Source: Parabacteroides massiliensis
Lineage (GTDB): Bacteria; Bacteroidota; Bacteroidia; Bacteroidales; Tannerellaceae
Length of the DNA stretch: 64,000 bases
Assembly (NCBI RefSeq): GCF_900155425.1
Contig: NZ_LT700190.1
Span: 310,001-374,000 of the forward strand
Direction: 5' to 3'
In this document: positions 54,165 through 62,886 of the stretch, piece after piece
Position numbering within the stretch: the first letter of the stretch is position 1
How the letters are laid out: the number at the start of each line of letters is the position of its first letter
Translations under genes and position numbers: made by a program
The notes under the pieces: model-generated
What the model was told of the DNA's origin: nothing
Databases searched by the model: none
Seen by the model: only the letters and a program-made list of their open reading frames with translations

Positions 54165-54420
54165 TCACTCTATAACTGCATCCTGCAAAATATCAAGAAT
54201 TTCGAGGCTCTGGTATTTGTTTACGGGCACGTCTTTAGAGTTTCCTCCACAGATACTAAAGCATTCCACAAAGGGGCTGTTATCTTAGATATACAGTCCT
54301 TTTAGATTGCAGGTGGAAAACGAAATTTTTAATTTATTGCCGTTGTTCTTACATAATTCAAGAAGGGTATTATATGCTTCCTCCTGTAACTTTTCATTTT
54401 TGATGAAAAGATTTTTCATT
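54165..54420 (-). pseudogene. Decayed paralogue of the 178-residue gene
   Basis: From ATG 54420 the minus strand reads KNLFIKNEKLQEEAYNTLLELCKNNGNK...STCNLKGLYI, TAA, DNSPFVEC...GGNSKDVPVNKYQSLEILDILQDAVI. Segments CNLKGLY, SKDV and SLEILDILQDA match CNLKGMY, SKDV and SLEILEILQDA of the gene at 55003-55539. An in-frame stop and missing blocks mark it as dead. It indicates a past local duplication. Confidence 0.75.
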
Positions 54421-54469
54421 GTTTGTGGTAACTCTATAGTTTATTTGGTTTTTTAGCATCACATTTCTG

Positions 54470-54793
54470 TTATTTTACCTTGTACTCAGCATACACTGGC
54501 TCATTACCAGAATTATAGATATACTTATATACCGGGTCATTGTTGTATCCCACAAAGGCTACATTATAATCGTCAAAGTCTTTTGGGGTAGCAATCCTTA
54601 CCTTATATTCTGCGGGCGGTAACGGAACTGTAGGTGAACTGCTCCAGTCTGCCCCTTTCCATACGCAAGCACGTAATACTGCCAGCGTGCCCGGTCGTTC
54701 AAGGTTGATATAGCCCAGTGTGTGCTCTTTGAACACCACAAGAACAATATCCCCTTTTTCTCTTAAATCCTTTATGTTTACTGTCTTTCCCAT
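54470..54793 (-). CDS. Unrecognised small protein
   Basis: 107 residues (MGKTVNIKDLREKGDIVLVVFKEHTLGYINLERPGTLAVLRACVWKGADWSSSPTVPLPPAEYKVRIATPKDFDDYNVAF). Beta-rich, with no signal. It follows the 68-residue gene by 10 bp in a four-gene operon starting at 56125. Confidence 0.65.
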   Translation of the reverse strand: MGKTVNIKDLREKGDIVLVVFKEHTLGYINLERPGTLAVLRACVWKGADWSSSPTVPLPPAEYKVRIATPKDFDDYNVAFVGYNNDPVYKYIYNSGNEPVYAEYKVK

Positions 54794-54803
54794 AGCCTTA
54801 TTT

Positions 54804-55010
54804 TTAGATGTATTTATCCAGTTCCTTTTCCAATTCTTTCCTGTTTACCTCAGGAAAGAGTTCAAGAACCAGTGCCAATGAACGGCAATAATTATTGCTA
54901 TACTCTTCGGTGTCCATGAGTCTCAACACCATAGTACACCAAACACTTTTACCGTTTGAGGGCTTCCGGTTCATTGCCTGTCCTAATACTTCTGCTGCTG
55001 TCTTATCCAT
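54804..55010 (-). CDS. Unrecognised small protein
   Basis: 68 residues (MDKTAAEVLGQAMNRKPSNGKSVWCTMVLRLMDTEEYSNNYCRSLALVLELFPEVNRKELEKELDKYI). All helical. The start overlaps the end of the preceding gene by 8 bp, so it is translationally coupled. Not recognised. Confidence 0.65.
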   Translation of the reverse strand: MDKTAAEVLGQAMNRKPSNGKSVWCTMVLRLMDTEEYSNNYCRSLALVLELFPEVNRKELEKELDKYI

Positions 55011-55539
55011 AGTTGTCTATATGAAATCCAATTCCCAGGCTGTGATTTTGGTCAAACCAGTTCCAGATAACTTTCCGATCTGTTCCCTTTTCCCAATATA
55101 GGAAATCCCGGTCAATTTTTCCTTTTGAATTGACAGGTACATCTGCCAGCATCACCCATGCACTTTCTATATCATCATCCGTTACTGTCTCCGGGCTGGG
55201 ATGTTCCTTTAAAAATACCTCTTCATTACCTAAGATGGTTGCATCCTGTAAAATTTCAAGAATCTCAAGGCTTTGCTTGTTGAGTACATGTACATCTTTG
55301 CTACATCCACCGTCAGTAGTAGTGCTTTCAACCAAAAGATAATCATCTTTAAGATACATTCCTTTCAAGTTACAGGTCGTTACTCCGATAACCCCATAGT
55401 CTAAATCAATGCAAAGATCAGATGAAAATCTAAACTTTCCACCGTGTCCTTTACAAATTTCGACCATCATGTTGTATGCCATTTTTTGTAATTTGGCATT
55501 ATCTGCAAAAAGTTTGGCTGCTTTTTTAGGTAACTCCAT
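55003..55539 (-). CDS. Unrecognised plasmid protein (parent of the nearby pseudogene)
   Basis: 178 residues (MELPKKAAKLFADNAKLQKMAYNMMVEICKGHGGKFRFSSDLCIDLDYGVIGVTTCNLKGMYLKDDYLLVES). A second block ends SLEILEILQDATILGNEEVFL. It has a broken second copy at 54165-54420, so the family has duplicated here. Function unknown. Confidence 0.7.
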   Translation of the reverse strand: MELPKKAAKLFADNAKLQKMAYNMMVEICKGHGGKFRFSSDLCIDLDYGVIGVTTCNLKGMYLKDDYLLVESTTTDGGCSKDVHVLNKQSLEILEILQDATILGNEEVFLKEHPSPETVTDDDIESAWVMLADVPVNSKGKIDRDFLYWEKGTDRKVIWNWFDQNHSLGIGFHIDNYG

Positions 55540-55603
55540 ATTATAGTGGTTTTATGACATCGCCACATACACGATGTCTGATATGTTTTCATATGCTTAA
55601 TTA

Positions 55604-56125
55604 TTAGTCTTTGATAACTCCGATAACATATGTTTTCGAATCGAACGACCATTCCATTGTTTCCCTATCTACCGTTTCATAGTAATGCCCATGGCAGGCT
55701 ATTACCAATTGGGTTTCGTCGATACTCTTGATCTCGTCAAGCAATTCTTTGCGGCCAGACACAAATTTCTCCAAGTCTTCAAGGCTATTGATGTCATCCA
55801 GCAATGGTTTCACTTCGTCTTCATAAAACGATTCCGCACTGCTTGAATCGAATGCCATGTAATCATCGCCATAATTTTCGGCTGAAATGCCCATCGGCTC
55901 GAATGTCGTATTGCGGTCTCTGACATAGAGTTGCCAACCTGCTTTTTTCCAGAAAGTAGTGATACGCAATCCGTATTTCTCGGCCAATTTCTCTGCCTCT
56001 GAAAAATTAGGGAAACCGGTGATTGCATATCTAACCGACTGTGGATATCCATTTTTCCCGGTTGTGGTACTAATCACATCCAGATTGTTTTCCTCTGCTA
56101 CTTCGTAAATATTAAATTCTTCCAT
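55604..56125 (-). CDS. Unrecognised acidic plasmid protein
   Basis: 173 residues (MEEFNIYEVAEENNLDVISTTTGKNGYPQSVRYAITGFPNFSEAEKLAEKYGLRITTFWKKAGWQLYVRDRNTTFEPMGISAENYGDDY). Acidic throughout. The region FPNFSEAEKLAEKYGLRIT is a clear alpha/beta module. It leads the operon 56125-54470; a TAAAGATA box sits near 56146. Function unknown. Confidence 0.7.
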   Translation of the reverse strand: MEEFNIYEVAEENNLDVISTTTGKNGYPQSVRYAITGFPNFSEAEKLAEKYGLRITTFWKKAGWQLYVRDRNTTFEPMGISAENYGDDYMAFDSSSAESFYEDEVKPLLDDINSLEDLEKFVSGRKELLDEIKSIDETQLVIACHGHYYETVDRETMEWSFDSKTYVIGVIKD

Positions 56126-56347
56126 ATTGTCTTTGATTTTCTTTACTGATGTAAAGATACTAATTCTTTTTCAGATACTTACATAATGAGTAAAGAGGTT
56201 AGATTTTAACTTACAACCCTACTTTACCATTGAAGCGGACACCATTTTTAGGGAGTTACTCCCGGTATAACTAAATCGCAAAGTTTCAGGTTGCGTTCTT
56301 TCTGTGTTCGTTATGCTTATTTCCAAATGTCACCAGATTAGGGGATA

Positions 56348-56367
56348 GGGAACGGGTGTGCGTTCCC
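56348..56367. terminator. Intergenic GGGAACG hairpin
   Basis: GGGAACG / CGTTCCC with a 6-nt loop, one of several copies of this hairpin type. It lies just past the end of the small ORF at 56380. Confidence 0.5.
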
Positions 56368-56379
56368 GGTCGATGAAGA

Positions 56380-56526
56380 TCAGACGCAAGGAACAAGTGT
56401 CAGTTCCCATGCGTCTGCAATGAAAGCAACGGCCTGTGCTTTCTGGAGACGCATGATATGCTCGGCAGTCTCGGTATATTCGTTTGTTTCGATATAATCC
56501 TGAATGAGAGATTCATCCGAAACCAT
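56380..56526 (-). CDS. Small ORF, possibly a gene remnant
   Basis: 48 residues from ATG 56526 (MVSDESLIQDYIETNEYTETAEHIMRLQKAQAVAFIADAWELTLVPCV). The frame stays open 15 codons further upstream without a start (DPENIYTG), which suggests a 5'-truncated gene. Composition resembles the neighbouring acidic proteins. Confidence 0.4.
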   Translation of the reverse strand: MVSDESLIQDYIETNEYTETAEHIMRLQKAQAVAFIADAWELTLVPCV

Positions 56527-56592
56527 CACACCTGTGTAGATGTTCTCCGGATCGTGAGTACATTTATGTTCATGCTATAGATATGTTTGATT

Positions 56593-56615
56593 CCTGTCCA
56601 GGAAATCCGGACAGG
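56593..56615 (-). terminator. Hairpin after the 158-residue gene
   Basis: CCTGTCC / GGACAGG, 7-bp stem with a 9-nt loop, 28 bp past the stop at 56643. Confidence 0.55.
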
Positions 56616-56642
56616 AAGGATTGGTTAAATCGAATAAGGTAA

Positions 56643-57119
56643 TCAGTCCCAGAAATGCTGTCTGGACTTTTCTAATTTACAGCATCTTTCGTATAATTCC
56701 GTGTCACAAATGCAGTCTCTTTCTTGCTCCAAATACTCTAACGATGATACTAATGCTTCGTCAATATCATCATCTGTACCCTGTGGCAACACAGACAAAT
56801 CGGAAACATTCACATTGGGTATGTGTTCCAGAATATTAGATACCATTCCGGGAAGAATATCCTCGCATTTGAGGGTGATATGTTCAATCGGGTCGCAACA
56901 TCCTAAAAAGAATACTGTTTCCTTACCAGAATCACCCTCCATCCAAAATTCCTTGACTTTGAAGATGACAGGATTCCCTGCAAGAACGGCACAAAGATTC
57001 AGTTGTTTGTCGGAACAATTCACATTTTTCAATCCCGCTTTGTGCATTGCCAGAACTAAGAGTGTATTTTCTGTCTTTTGAAGAGCATCCACTCTATTTC
57101 TCAAATTCTCGATATTCAT
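56643..57119 (-). CDS. Unrecognised plasmid protein
   Basis: 158 residues (MNIENLRNRVDALQKTENTLLVLAMHKAGLKNVNCSDKQLNLCAVLAGNPVIFKVKEFWMEGDSGKETVFFLGCCDPIEHITLKCEDILPGM). Cysteine-containing, acidic C-terminus. Third gene of the operon that starts at 57745. Not recognised. Confidence 0.7.
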   Translation of the reverse strand: MNIENLRNRVDALQKTENTLLVLAMHKAGLKNVNCSDKQLNLCAVLAGNPVIFKVKEFWMEGDSGKETVFFLGCCDPIEHITLKCEDILPGMVSNILEHIPNVNVSDLSVLPQGTDDDIDEALVSSLEYLEQERDCICDTELYERCCKLEKSRQHFWD

Positions 57120-57147
57120 ACTTATGCTTATTTGTTTGTCTTGGATT

Positions 57148-57369
57148 TTAATAAGGGAACTTTTGGATTTTCAAGTTCTCGTTAATGATAAATTGGCGTC
57201 CGCACACGCAGACAATCAGGTTATCTTTTACATAGGACACCTCTCTGGTGACCTCTTCATGAGAGATACGTGGTGTACCGTCGGCATAGCATCCGTTCTT
57301 GATGTCACCGGAAAATGAATAGGTCTTTCCAGGAACAACTTGCTGTGGTAAAATCTCTTTCTTGTTCAT
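57148..57369 (-). CDS. Unrecognised small protein
   Basis: 73 residues (MNKKEILPQQVVPGKTYSFSGDIKNGCYADGTPRISHEEVTREVSYVKDNLIVCVCGRQFIINENLKIQKFPY). All-beta in appearance. 10 bp after the preceding gene. Function unknown. Confidence 0.65.
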   Translation of the reverse strand: MNKKEILPQQVVPGKTYSFSGDIKNGCYADGTPRISHEEVTREVSYVKDNLIVCVCGRQFIINENLKIQKFPY

Positions 57370-57379
57370 ACAATAAGGA

Positions 57380-57745
57380 TTATTTGTTTGTTATTTGATG
57401 CAGAAAATATGCGATGGAGGAATAGGATTCGTCGCAGAAGTATATCTTCTTTTCCAAAGAGTCGGTATTGTCGTTGATACCTTCGCAACGAAGGCTTCCG
57501 TTATGATCCTCATAAACCGCAGTTACATGGAGATTGAACGTACCGTGTCTACCCGGAACGGCAATCATGACCGGGAACTGATCGTAGAAACAGTCTGTTT
57601 CATTGTCACTTTCGTCCTCAAACTCTTCTTGGGGCTTGTATTTCATTTCCACCCGTCCGTTGTTTTGGGCGAGAACCTCTTTGATGTACAAGACTTGGCT
57701 CTTTTTTAGCTGGCTTTCCTGCTCCACTAATTCTTTATATTCCAT
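57380..57745 (-). CDS. Unrecognised small protein
   Basis: 121 residues from ATG 57745 (MEYKELVEQESQLKKSQVLYIKEVLAQNNGRVEMKYKPQEEFEDESDNETDCFYDQFPVMIAVPGRHGTFNLHVTAVYEDHNGSLRC). ATG 57811 lies upstream of the promoter box at 57771-57778 and is rejected. Acidic. First gene of a three-gene operon. Confidence 0.7.
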   Translation of the reverse strand: MEYKELVEQESQLKKSQVLYIKEVLAQNNGRVEMKYKPQEEFEDESDNETDCFYDQFPVMIAVPGRHGTFNLHVTAVYEDHNGSLRCEGINDNTDSLEKKIYFCDESYSSIAYFLHQITNK

Positions 57746-57881
57746 ATTTGTTTGATTTAATTCTTTGATACAAAGATATATAAATGGTCTCTCATAACGA
57801 AATATAGCCAAAGGGAATAGTAGGATAGGGGATGATACCTACTCTTTCATTTAAGCTTTCCTATCCTTTTATAAGCTAAAA

Positions 57882-57947
57882 GGAGCCCAATGGTGGGGCT
57901 CCGAACACGGCATACGGACATAAAGAAACCTGCCCGAATTGGGCAGG
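57882..57947 (-). terminator. Two hairpins after the PcfJ-like gene
   Basis: GGAGCCC/GGGCTCC (57882-57888, 57896-57902; followed on the minus strand by TTTT) and CCTGCCC/GGGCAGG (57929-57935, 57941-57947). Both lie just past the stop of the PcfJ-like gene and probably end its transcript. Confidence 0.65.
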
Positions 57948-57958
57948 AACCTTATTCG

Positions 57959-59500
57959 TTAACCTACCAGTCTGTTGTGTTTCATCCAGCGGTCTATGAA
58001 CTCACTTTGCGACCTGTTCCGGACAGGCTGGTTGTAGGCAAGGTACTTTTGTCTGATGTTCCGTCCGTCCGGAGAAAGCTCTATGGTGATTAAGCTCTTG
58101 TCCGGTTTGGCGACTTCTCTCAGCACGTAGATGTATGAAGAGCCGTTGGCAATTCTTGATCCATACGCTGCCACGCAGTTATGTTGCTGGTTGGCTTCGT
58201 CCAAAAGATCATCGTGACTTCGGATGCCCCGAACAAAATAGACTCCCTCTGTGTAGTCGTATTTCTTCATTTTCTCGCAGTTGTTCTGCATACGTTCAGC
58301 CATGATTTTGTTTTTTCGGTTACGGCAGTTACGTGCTGCAATGTCGTGTTCCCTTTTCAGACTATCTCCGTTGATGCGGGGCTGCATTTTGAGTTGGTTG
58401 CACATGGACAAATAATCATTAAGCAACATGAAAGCTTCCTTTTTCTCTATTGCTTCAAAGGTGTCAAGTCTAACTAAATACTGCATCAGACTATTCCAAG
58501 TAAACACTGGTTTTCCGTCATATTGTTTGCTAAGAATGGAGTTTAACCCCTCTAAATCTGCCTTTTTGAAATTTTGGTCGTAAGCCTGTTGGATATGGTC
58601 TGCGTCAATCTTTCCGAGCTTAGCCAGTTTACGATAGCAATCCCAAATTTCAAGATCCAATTCCCCCTTTAATATAGAATACACCATTTTGCTGGTTTTA
58701 AATATATCCTTTGGTTTTGTCCCCTGTTGGCAGAGCCTGTTGAAAATTACACAATTTTCTTCGGAAATAGAGTCATATTCAATGAATGAGTCAGCAAACA
58801 AATATCCGGCTTTGCTAAGTATTTCTATTTGAGGAGCAAGGAGCATACAACGTACATCAGCACCTTTTTCTGCTGCCCATTTCGCAGTATAGGGAGCGTT
58901 CTTTTCAAGAATTCCTGTAAGTTCCTCTTTGGACTGAATGAAATAGTGGTATATTGTAAATTTTTGCTTCTTTACCATTGACCATTTCCCCAATGAAAAC
59001 TCAGTGCAATTATAAGGGTAAGTGGAACTATAGAATGAACTCAATTTCATTTTTTTGTCAAGTACAATATTTAATTTTGCATTCCACAATCTTGCACAAT
59101 CATCAAAATAGCCAAGAGTAACCACAAATGTGTCAAATTCCAAATATCCCTCGCCTTGAGCCAGAGCATTAGGAACTGACCGTAAAAGGGCATTGGGCAA
59201 TATTCGGCTTGCCATACCGCCCGCAAAAATAACATTTCCATTAACATTGGCAATTTGTCCACGTTTGTTACGACCAAAATATACCGTATCTGCATTTATT
59301 TTGCCAAGCAACTCTTCTAAAGAAAAACAGTCCTTGCTCAGATTATTAAGGTACTCTGGTACGGTAGATAATTTTGTATCAGTCTTTGAACAGGTAGTAA
59401 CCTGTCTAACTGGTATATCATATTGCTGTTCCTCTCCAAAGGAAAACATAAGTTGCGCTGTCTGGTTTTGGTATTCTTGATTTAATGTTAAATGTCTCAT
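57959..59500 (-). CDS. PcfJ-like plasmid protein
   Basis: 513 residues from ATG 59500; ATG 59527 is upstream of the likely RNA start. The C-terminal part carries the PcfJ pattern: GIRSHDDLLDEANQQHNCVAAYGSRIANGSSYIYVLRE, then KSLITIELSPDGRNIRQKYLAYNQPV. The N-terminal 200 residues are beta-rich, the middle helical. PcfJ-like proteins are common on conjugative plasmids and phages, but no biochemical role is established. Here it is transcribed alone, with a promoter box at 59525-59532 and terminators behind it. Confidence 0.85.
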   Translation of the reverse strand: MRHLTLNQEYQNQTAQLMFSFGEEQQYDIPVRQVTTCSKTDTKLSTVPEYLNNLSKDCFSLEELLGKINADTVYFGRNKRGQIANVNGNVIFAGGMASRILPNALLRSVPNALAQGEGYLEFDTFVVTLGYFDDCARLWNAKLNIVLDKKMKLSSFYSSTYPYNCTEFSLGKWSMVKKQKFTIYHYFIQSKEELTGILEKNAPYTAKWAAEKGADVRCMLLAPQIEILSKAGYLFADSFIEYDSISEENCVIFNRLCQQGTKPKDIFKTSKMVYSILKGELDLEIWDCYRKLAKLGKIDADHIQQAYDQNFKKADLEGLNSILSKQYDGKPVFTWNSLMQYLVRLDTFEAIEKKEAFMLLNDYLSMCNQLKMQPRINGDSLKREHDIAARNCRNRKNKIMAERMQNNCEKMKKYDYTEGVYFVRGIRSHDDLLDEANQQHNCVAAYGSRIANGSSYIYVLREVAKPDKSLITIELSPDGRNIRQKYLAYNQPVRNRSQSEFIDRWMKHNRLVG

Positions 59501-59524
59501 GTGTTTATTGTTAATCGTTTGATA

Positions 59525-59532
59525 CAAAGATA
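59525..59532 (-). promoter_or_regulatory. -7 box for the PcfJ-like gene
   Basis: CAAAGATA (minus-strand TATCTTTG), 24 bp before ATG 59500. It fixes the choice of that ATG over 59527. Confidence 0.6.
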
Positions 59533-59652
59533 CATAAATATGGTTCTATTAAATAATGACATCAATAAGAAAGATCTAATGGTGGGCGATGAAAACATTC
59601 TCATTTAAGCAAAACCAAATGCTTAAGTTCTCCCTCTTAAAGGATCTCAATC

Positions 59653-59673
59653 TTTATCCCCATAGGTGGTAAC
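59653..59673 (-). repeat. Isolated copy of the second replicon's iteron
   Basis: TTTATCCCCATAGGTGGTAA is the same sequence as the reversed iterons at 49134-49160 and 49215, about 9 kb away from the array. Only this one copy was seen outside the field. Confidence 0.65.
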
Positions 59674-59677
59674 AATA

Positions 59678-59826
59678 GGAGTCCGTTGTGGGACTCCGGG
59701 GATATACCTAAGTCAAAAAGAAAAAACTGCCCATATTCACATACAGGCAGTCCATTTCACAATTAACTAAATACCAAACACTTTGTAGTGTTTGTGCGGT
59801 CAACTATGTTCGCACACCGTTGACCC
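59678..59826 (-). terminator. Cluster of hairpins after the 59850-60636 gene
   Basis: GGAGTCC/GGACTCC (59678-59684, 59691-59697), AAACAC/GTGTTT near 59777-59793, and GGTCAAC/GTTGACC near 59798-59825. The 59501-59849 gap has no gene apart from these hairpins and one isolated iteron. Confidence 0.55.
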
Positions 59827-59849
59827 CCTTTATCTCATTTGAAGAATAG

Positions 59850-60636
59850 TTATTTGGCGTTCTCGTATAAGACCTTTCTCTCACTGAATGGTGCATAGTT
59901 CATTACTTGAACTGTTGCTTCTTTACCATTTTCGGGTTCAATCAGTTCTTCTGTTTCGTAAAGAGTCTCAAAGGTCATTTCCAGTCCAGGCTCGCCGTCA
60001 TCCATACTTACAGGGTGATTCTTTGCCAAGTTGATTACTCGTTGCTTGGCTTCTTCATAGGTGTCGGCATTTACGGTAACGGTATGGCGTTCCCACACCT
60101 TGTACTGGCAATCGACCAAGAAGGTGAAGACGGATTGTTCTTCCTTTGAAACTGATTGTTCGGTCTCTTTTCTTTGGGCTGCCAGAGCCTCTCCATATAA
60201 CCACCTGTCGTATGCCTCCAGTTCCAAAACGGGATCCAGTCCTGTCATGTGTGCCTGCATGAGGTCGAACATTTGGGGCTGAATCAATCTGTTCGTCCAC
60301 CAGCTTGGCAAGGTCATCCTCCCAGCCTAACTGGTCAATCCAACCGCCTGATGTCAGGACAGCCATCGCCTGTTCTCTCCAGTCTTCTGGCAAGATATCC
60401 CCTCTAAAAAAATTTGGATGGCTTGCATAATTACTACTCAGATAGGAATCACCTGTTACCTTACGGTACTCGTCTTGATTTATCTCTGTGAAAATTTTCA
60501 TCCCACCTCTGAATTCGCCTTGGGCATCTGTCTTTAATCTTGACAGGCAGACGTTCAAACTGCCATTGTCCCAGTTTGCTGGCAAAACGACAACCTTTGT
60601 GTCTCCTGCCGATGATACAACGATGTAATATTTCAT
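59850..60636 (-). pseudogene. Unrecognised plasmid gene, frame broken at a 4-base run
   Basis: From ATG 60636 the frame gives MKYYIVVSSAGDTKVVVLPANWDNG...GGWIDQLGWEDDLAKLVDEQIDS. The sense then continues in another frame: QMFDLMQAHMTGLDPVLELEAYDRWLYGEALAAQRKETEQSVSKEEQSVFTFLVDCQYKVWERHTVTVNADTYEEAKQRVI, to the stop at 59850. The shift lies at G4 on the plus strand (60275-60278); one base less restores a 262-residue protein. Both parts are acidic and protein-like. Function unknown; it may be intact in reality if this is a read error. Confidence 0.7.
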
Positions 60637-60858
60637 AATTCTTTGTCTTTCAACATTGTAAAGTTACAGAAATCCCAGCACATTACCCAATATATATCAC
60701 CATATCAGAACTCTGTGGCAGGGTTCTACTATTCCATATAAGCAAAAGGGAAATAGGGGACACTGAAAGAAACTTGGGTTCAAGTTTCGCCAGAATTGGA
60801 ATGCAGAGTGAAACTGGTTGCACCGTACTTTGTATGGAACAACCGTATATATAAAAAA

Positions 60859-61599
60859 TCACAGCTTTACATCGAATATTTCTTGAAGGATGAACAGCTT
60901 TTTCTGCAAGGTGGATTTCTCCCAAAAATCATTGCCAACGTAGAATTGGAATTCATCATCCAACGCTGTACATTTTTTGTTGTATGGCTCGCTGATCCCA
61001 GGATCAATCAGTTTCTGGCTTAAACTCTCTTCGGATAGTTTATAGTGCGCATCACCTTGGGAATATTCCAATACCCGGAATGATCCACATTCAAATGTAA
61101 TGTCAGACTGGTTGTCGATGCTAAGATCATCCAGCTCTTTCATGAGCGTTATAATCTCTCCATTGGTTTTATTGCCGATTAAGACTCTTCCTTCATGGTC
61201 ATCACATCCATATTTGTCGATGAATTCAGAAAGGATAATCTGATATGTTATGCATCCCGGTAAAGTGTCTGGCTCTCCTTGTTCCAGTAAATCGTACATT
61301 CGGAACTGGTAGTTTGCCAAGTCCTGAAGCCAGTCAATATTGATGGCTGAAAGATTGATCGTTTCCTTTTCTCCATTCTTGTACTTAATGACAACTTCTT
61401 TAGTTGCACCAAGGATTTCGATAACCTCGGCTTTGCGGAACACAGGTTCACCCTTATCGTCCACGTCTTCAAAGAAAATCAGGTGTGGCAAGTTGTTCTG
61501 CGGGTAGAGTCCGGAGCAAATGACTCCAATATAATAATTCAATACCCCTTCTTGAATTCTACGTGCTTCATCCAAGTTCTTTATTTCCATGTTTCCCAT
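60859..61599 (-). CDS. Unrecognised acidic plasmid protein
   Basis: 246 residues from ATG 61599 (MGNMEIKNLDEARRIQEGVLNYYIGVICSGLYPQNNLPHLIFFEDVDDKGEPVFRKAEVIEILGATKEVVIKYKNGE); ATG 61590 is equally good and ATG 61644 less so. Very acidic, with no signal. The promoter box at 61798-61805 is about 200 bp upstream. Function unknown. Confidence 0.7.
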   Translation of the reverse strand: MGNMEIKNLDEARRIQEGVLNYYIGVICSGLYPQNNLPHLIFFEDVDDKGEPVFRKAEVIEILGATKEVVIKYKNGEKETINLSAINIDWLQDLANYQFRMYDLLEQGEPDTLPGCITYQIILSEFIDKYGCDDHEGRVLIGNKTNGEIITLMKELDDLSIDNQSDITFECGSFRVLEYSQGDAHYKLSEESLSQKLIDPGISEPYNKKCTALDDEFQFYVGNDFWEKSTLQKKLFILQEIFDVKL

Positions 61600-62087
61600 A
61601 TCAATGTTCTTTAAAAAATTCTGTTTCACAAAAATTGCATACATACTTAGCTGTAGTGCAAGAATACTCGCTGTTATCTTCCGGTCTTACATCATCGCTC
61701 CCTCAATGAGGGCTGAAAATTTCATTTAGTAAGAAATCATCCCAGTCTATTTTTTCTCTTCCTATTCCCATGACTAATTTTGGTTATCTTTCATATTCAA
61801 AGATACTAAAATGCTGTATTATAATGATATAGATAATGAAATGCCTCCGGTGAATGTTCAGGTTCATACATTCTCATATAAGCAGAGCAGTCACAATGCC
61901 TGCATCTACTTTATAAGGAGGGGGATCATAGGGGACGTGAGTACGTCCCCGGGAGAACAAATAAAGCGTACTGGAAAACTGCCGTGAGCAGAGTTGTCTT
62001 GGCATAATGTATTCTCAAAGGGGATGAAAGGGATAGGCATTTGACTTTTATTATTACAACTTTTGAGTTGTAGTAATTCATATTAGC
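61600..62087. other. Gene-free stretch with hairpin
   Basis: Holds the -7 box CAAAGATA at 61798-61805 and the perfect hairpin GGGGACGT/ACGTCCCC (61931-61938, 61943-61950). No coding frame is convincing. Confidence 0.45.
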
Positions 62088-62822
62088 TTATCTAAATCTG
62101 GCAGCACGTTCAGCCAGTACTGCTTTTACTTCTTCCTCCAGATAGGGGAGTCTTATCAATTTGTAGTTAAGGAGTGTCGGATGGAACACTGCCAGCCAAC
62201 AGGCTTCGATTTCGATGCCGTAATTCTTCTTGAGAATATACCGGTACCCGGACTGTTGCATGGCATAGTGATAGTAGGAACAATCCGGGAGGTGTGAGAG
62301 TACTCCCAATCCCATAGTATGATTGTAGGAATCCCGGATGACGTTCCCATCCTGGTCTATCAGGTTCTTGCTCCGCTTCCAGTCCAACATCAGGTTACAT
62401 ACATGGAAATCCAATGAATCAATTGTACCTGCCACTCGGCTTTCTTCGTCATAGATAGTCCACTCGGTACGATAAGGAACCATCGGATGCTCTGTGATGA
62501 AATTCTTGAACTGCCAGAAAACATCTGACTCGTCATGCGGCAAAGAAAGCAAATAGTTTTCGATATTGGCATGGAGCTTGGTGCCCAAATGGGTCTGGTG
62601 TTCCCATTCGGCAATCAGTTCCTCCGGTGAGCAACCCCGTCTCTGGGCTACAAATGAGGCTACCCGTTCCTTATCGAAAGGAGCAAAATAGGACGCAATG
62701 ATTTCCGTCCAGCTATCCATCTTACCTAGTCTGTCATGGGTATAAATATGCGGTTCTTCATCGAAAAAGATGTGGTTGTCTCTTTCGTGCCAATTATTAT
62801 TATTGTATTTCAATCGGTTCAT
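62088..62822 (-). CDS. PD-(D/E)XK nuclease-like protein
   Basis: 244 residues. Signature elements of the Cas4/RecB-type PD-(D/E)XK fold appear in order: the helical GTKLHANIENYL (about 80), RVAGTIDSLDFH (Asp, about 130-141), NLMLDWKRSKNLI (Asp-x-Lys, about 144-156), then SYYHYAMQQSGYRYILKKNYG (Gln-x-x-x-Tyr, about 185-205). It is probably a DNA exonuclease or recombination-related enzyme. It is transcribed alone; a TAAATTTG box lies at 62852-62859 on the minus strand. Confidence 0.82.
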   Translation of the reverse strand: MNRLKYNNNNWHERDNHIFFDEEPHIYTHDRLGKMDSWTEIIASYFAPFDKERVASFVAQRRGCSPEELIAEWEHQTHLGTKLHANIENYLLSLPHDESDVFWQFKNFITEHPMVPYRTEWTIYDEESRVAGTIDSLDFHVCNLMLDWKRSKNLIDQDGNVIRDSYNHTMGLGVLSHLPDCSYYHYAMQQSGYRYILKKNYGIEIEACWLAVFHPTLLNYKLIRLPYLEEEVKAVLAERAARFR

Positions 62823-62863
62823 TATTAGTGCTATTTGCTTGTTCTACAGGACAAATTTATATC

Positions 62864-62885
62864 ATACCCCCCCCGAAGGGGGTAT
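62864..62885 (-). terminator. Hairpin with TTCG loop
   Basis: On the minus strand ATACCCCC-TTCG-GGGGG(GGG)TAT gives a very stable stem with a UUCG tetraloop. It directly follows the stop of the 135-residue gene and overlaps the promoter area of the nuclease-like gene. Confidence 0.65.
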
Positions 62886-62886
62886 C

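Noticed and set aside
53997-54305. Plus-strand ORF of 102 residues
   Set aside because: It overlaps a recognisable minus-strand gene remnant and shows no protein-like pattern.
59799-59826. tRNA-like or riboswitch fold in the nested hairpins
   Set aside because: There is no cloverleaf, no anticodon arm and no conserved riboswitch core; terminator hairpins are sufficient.
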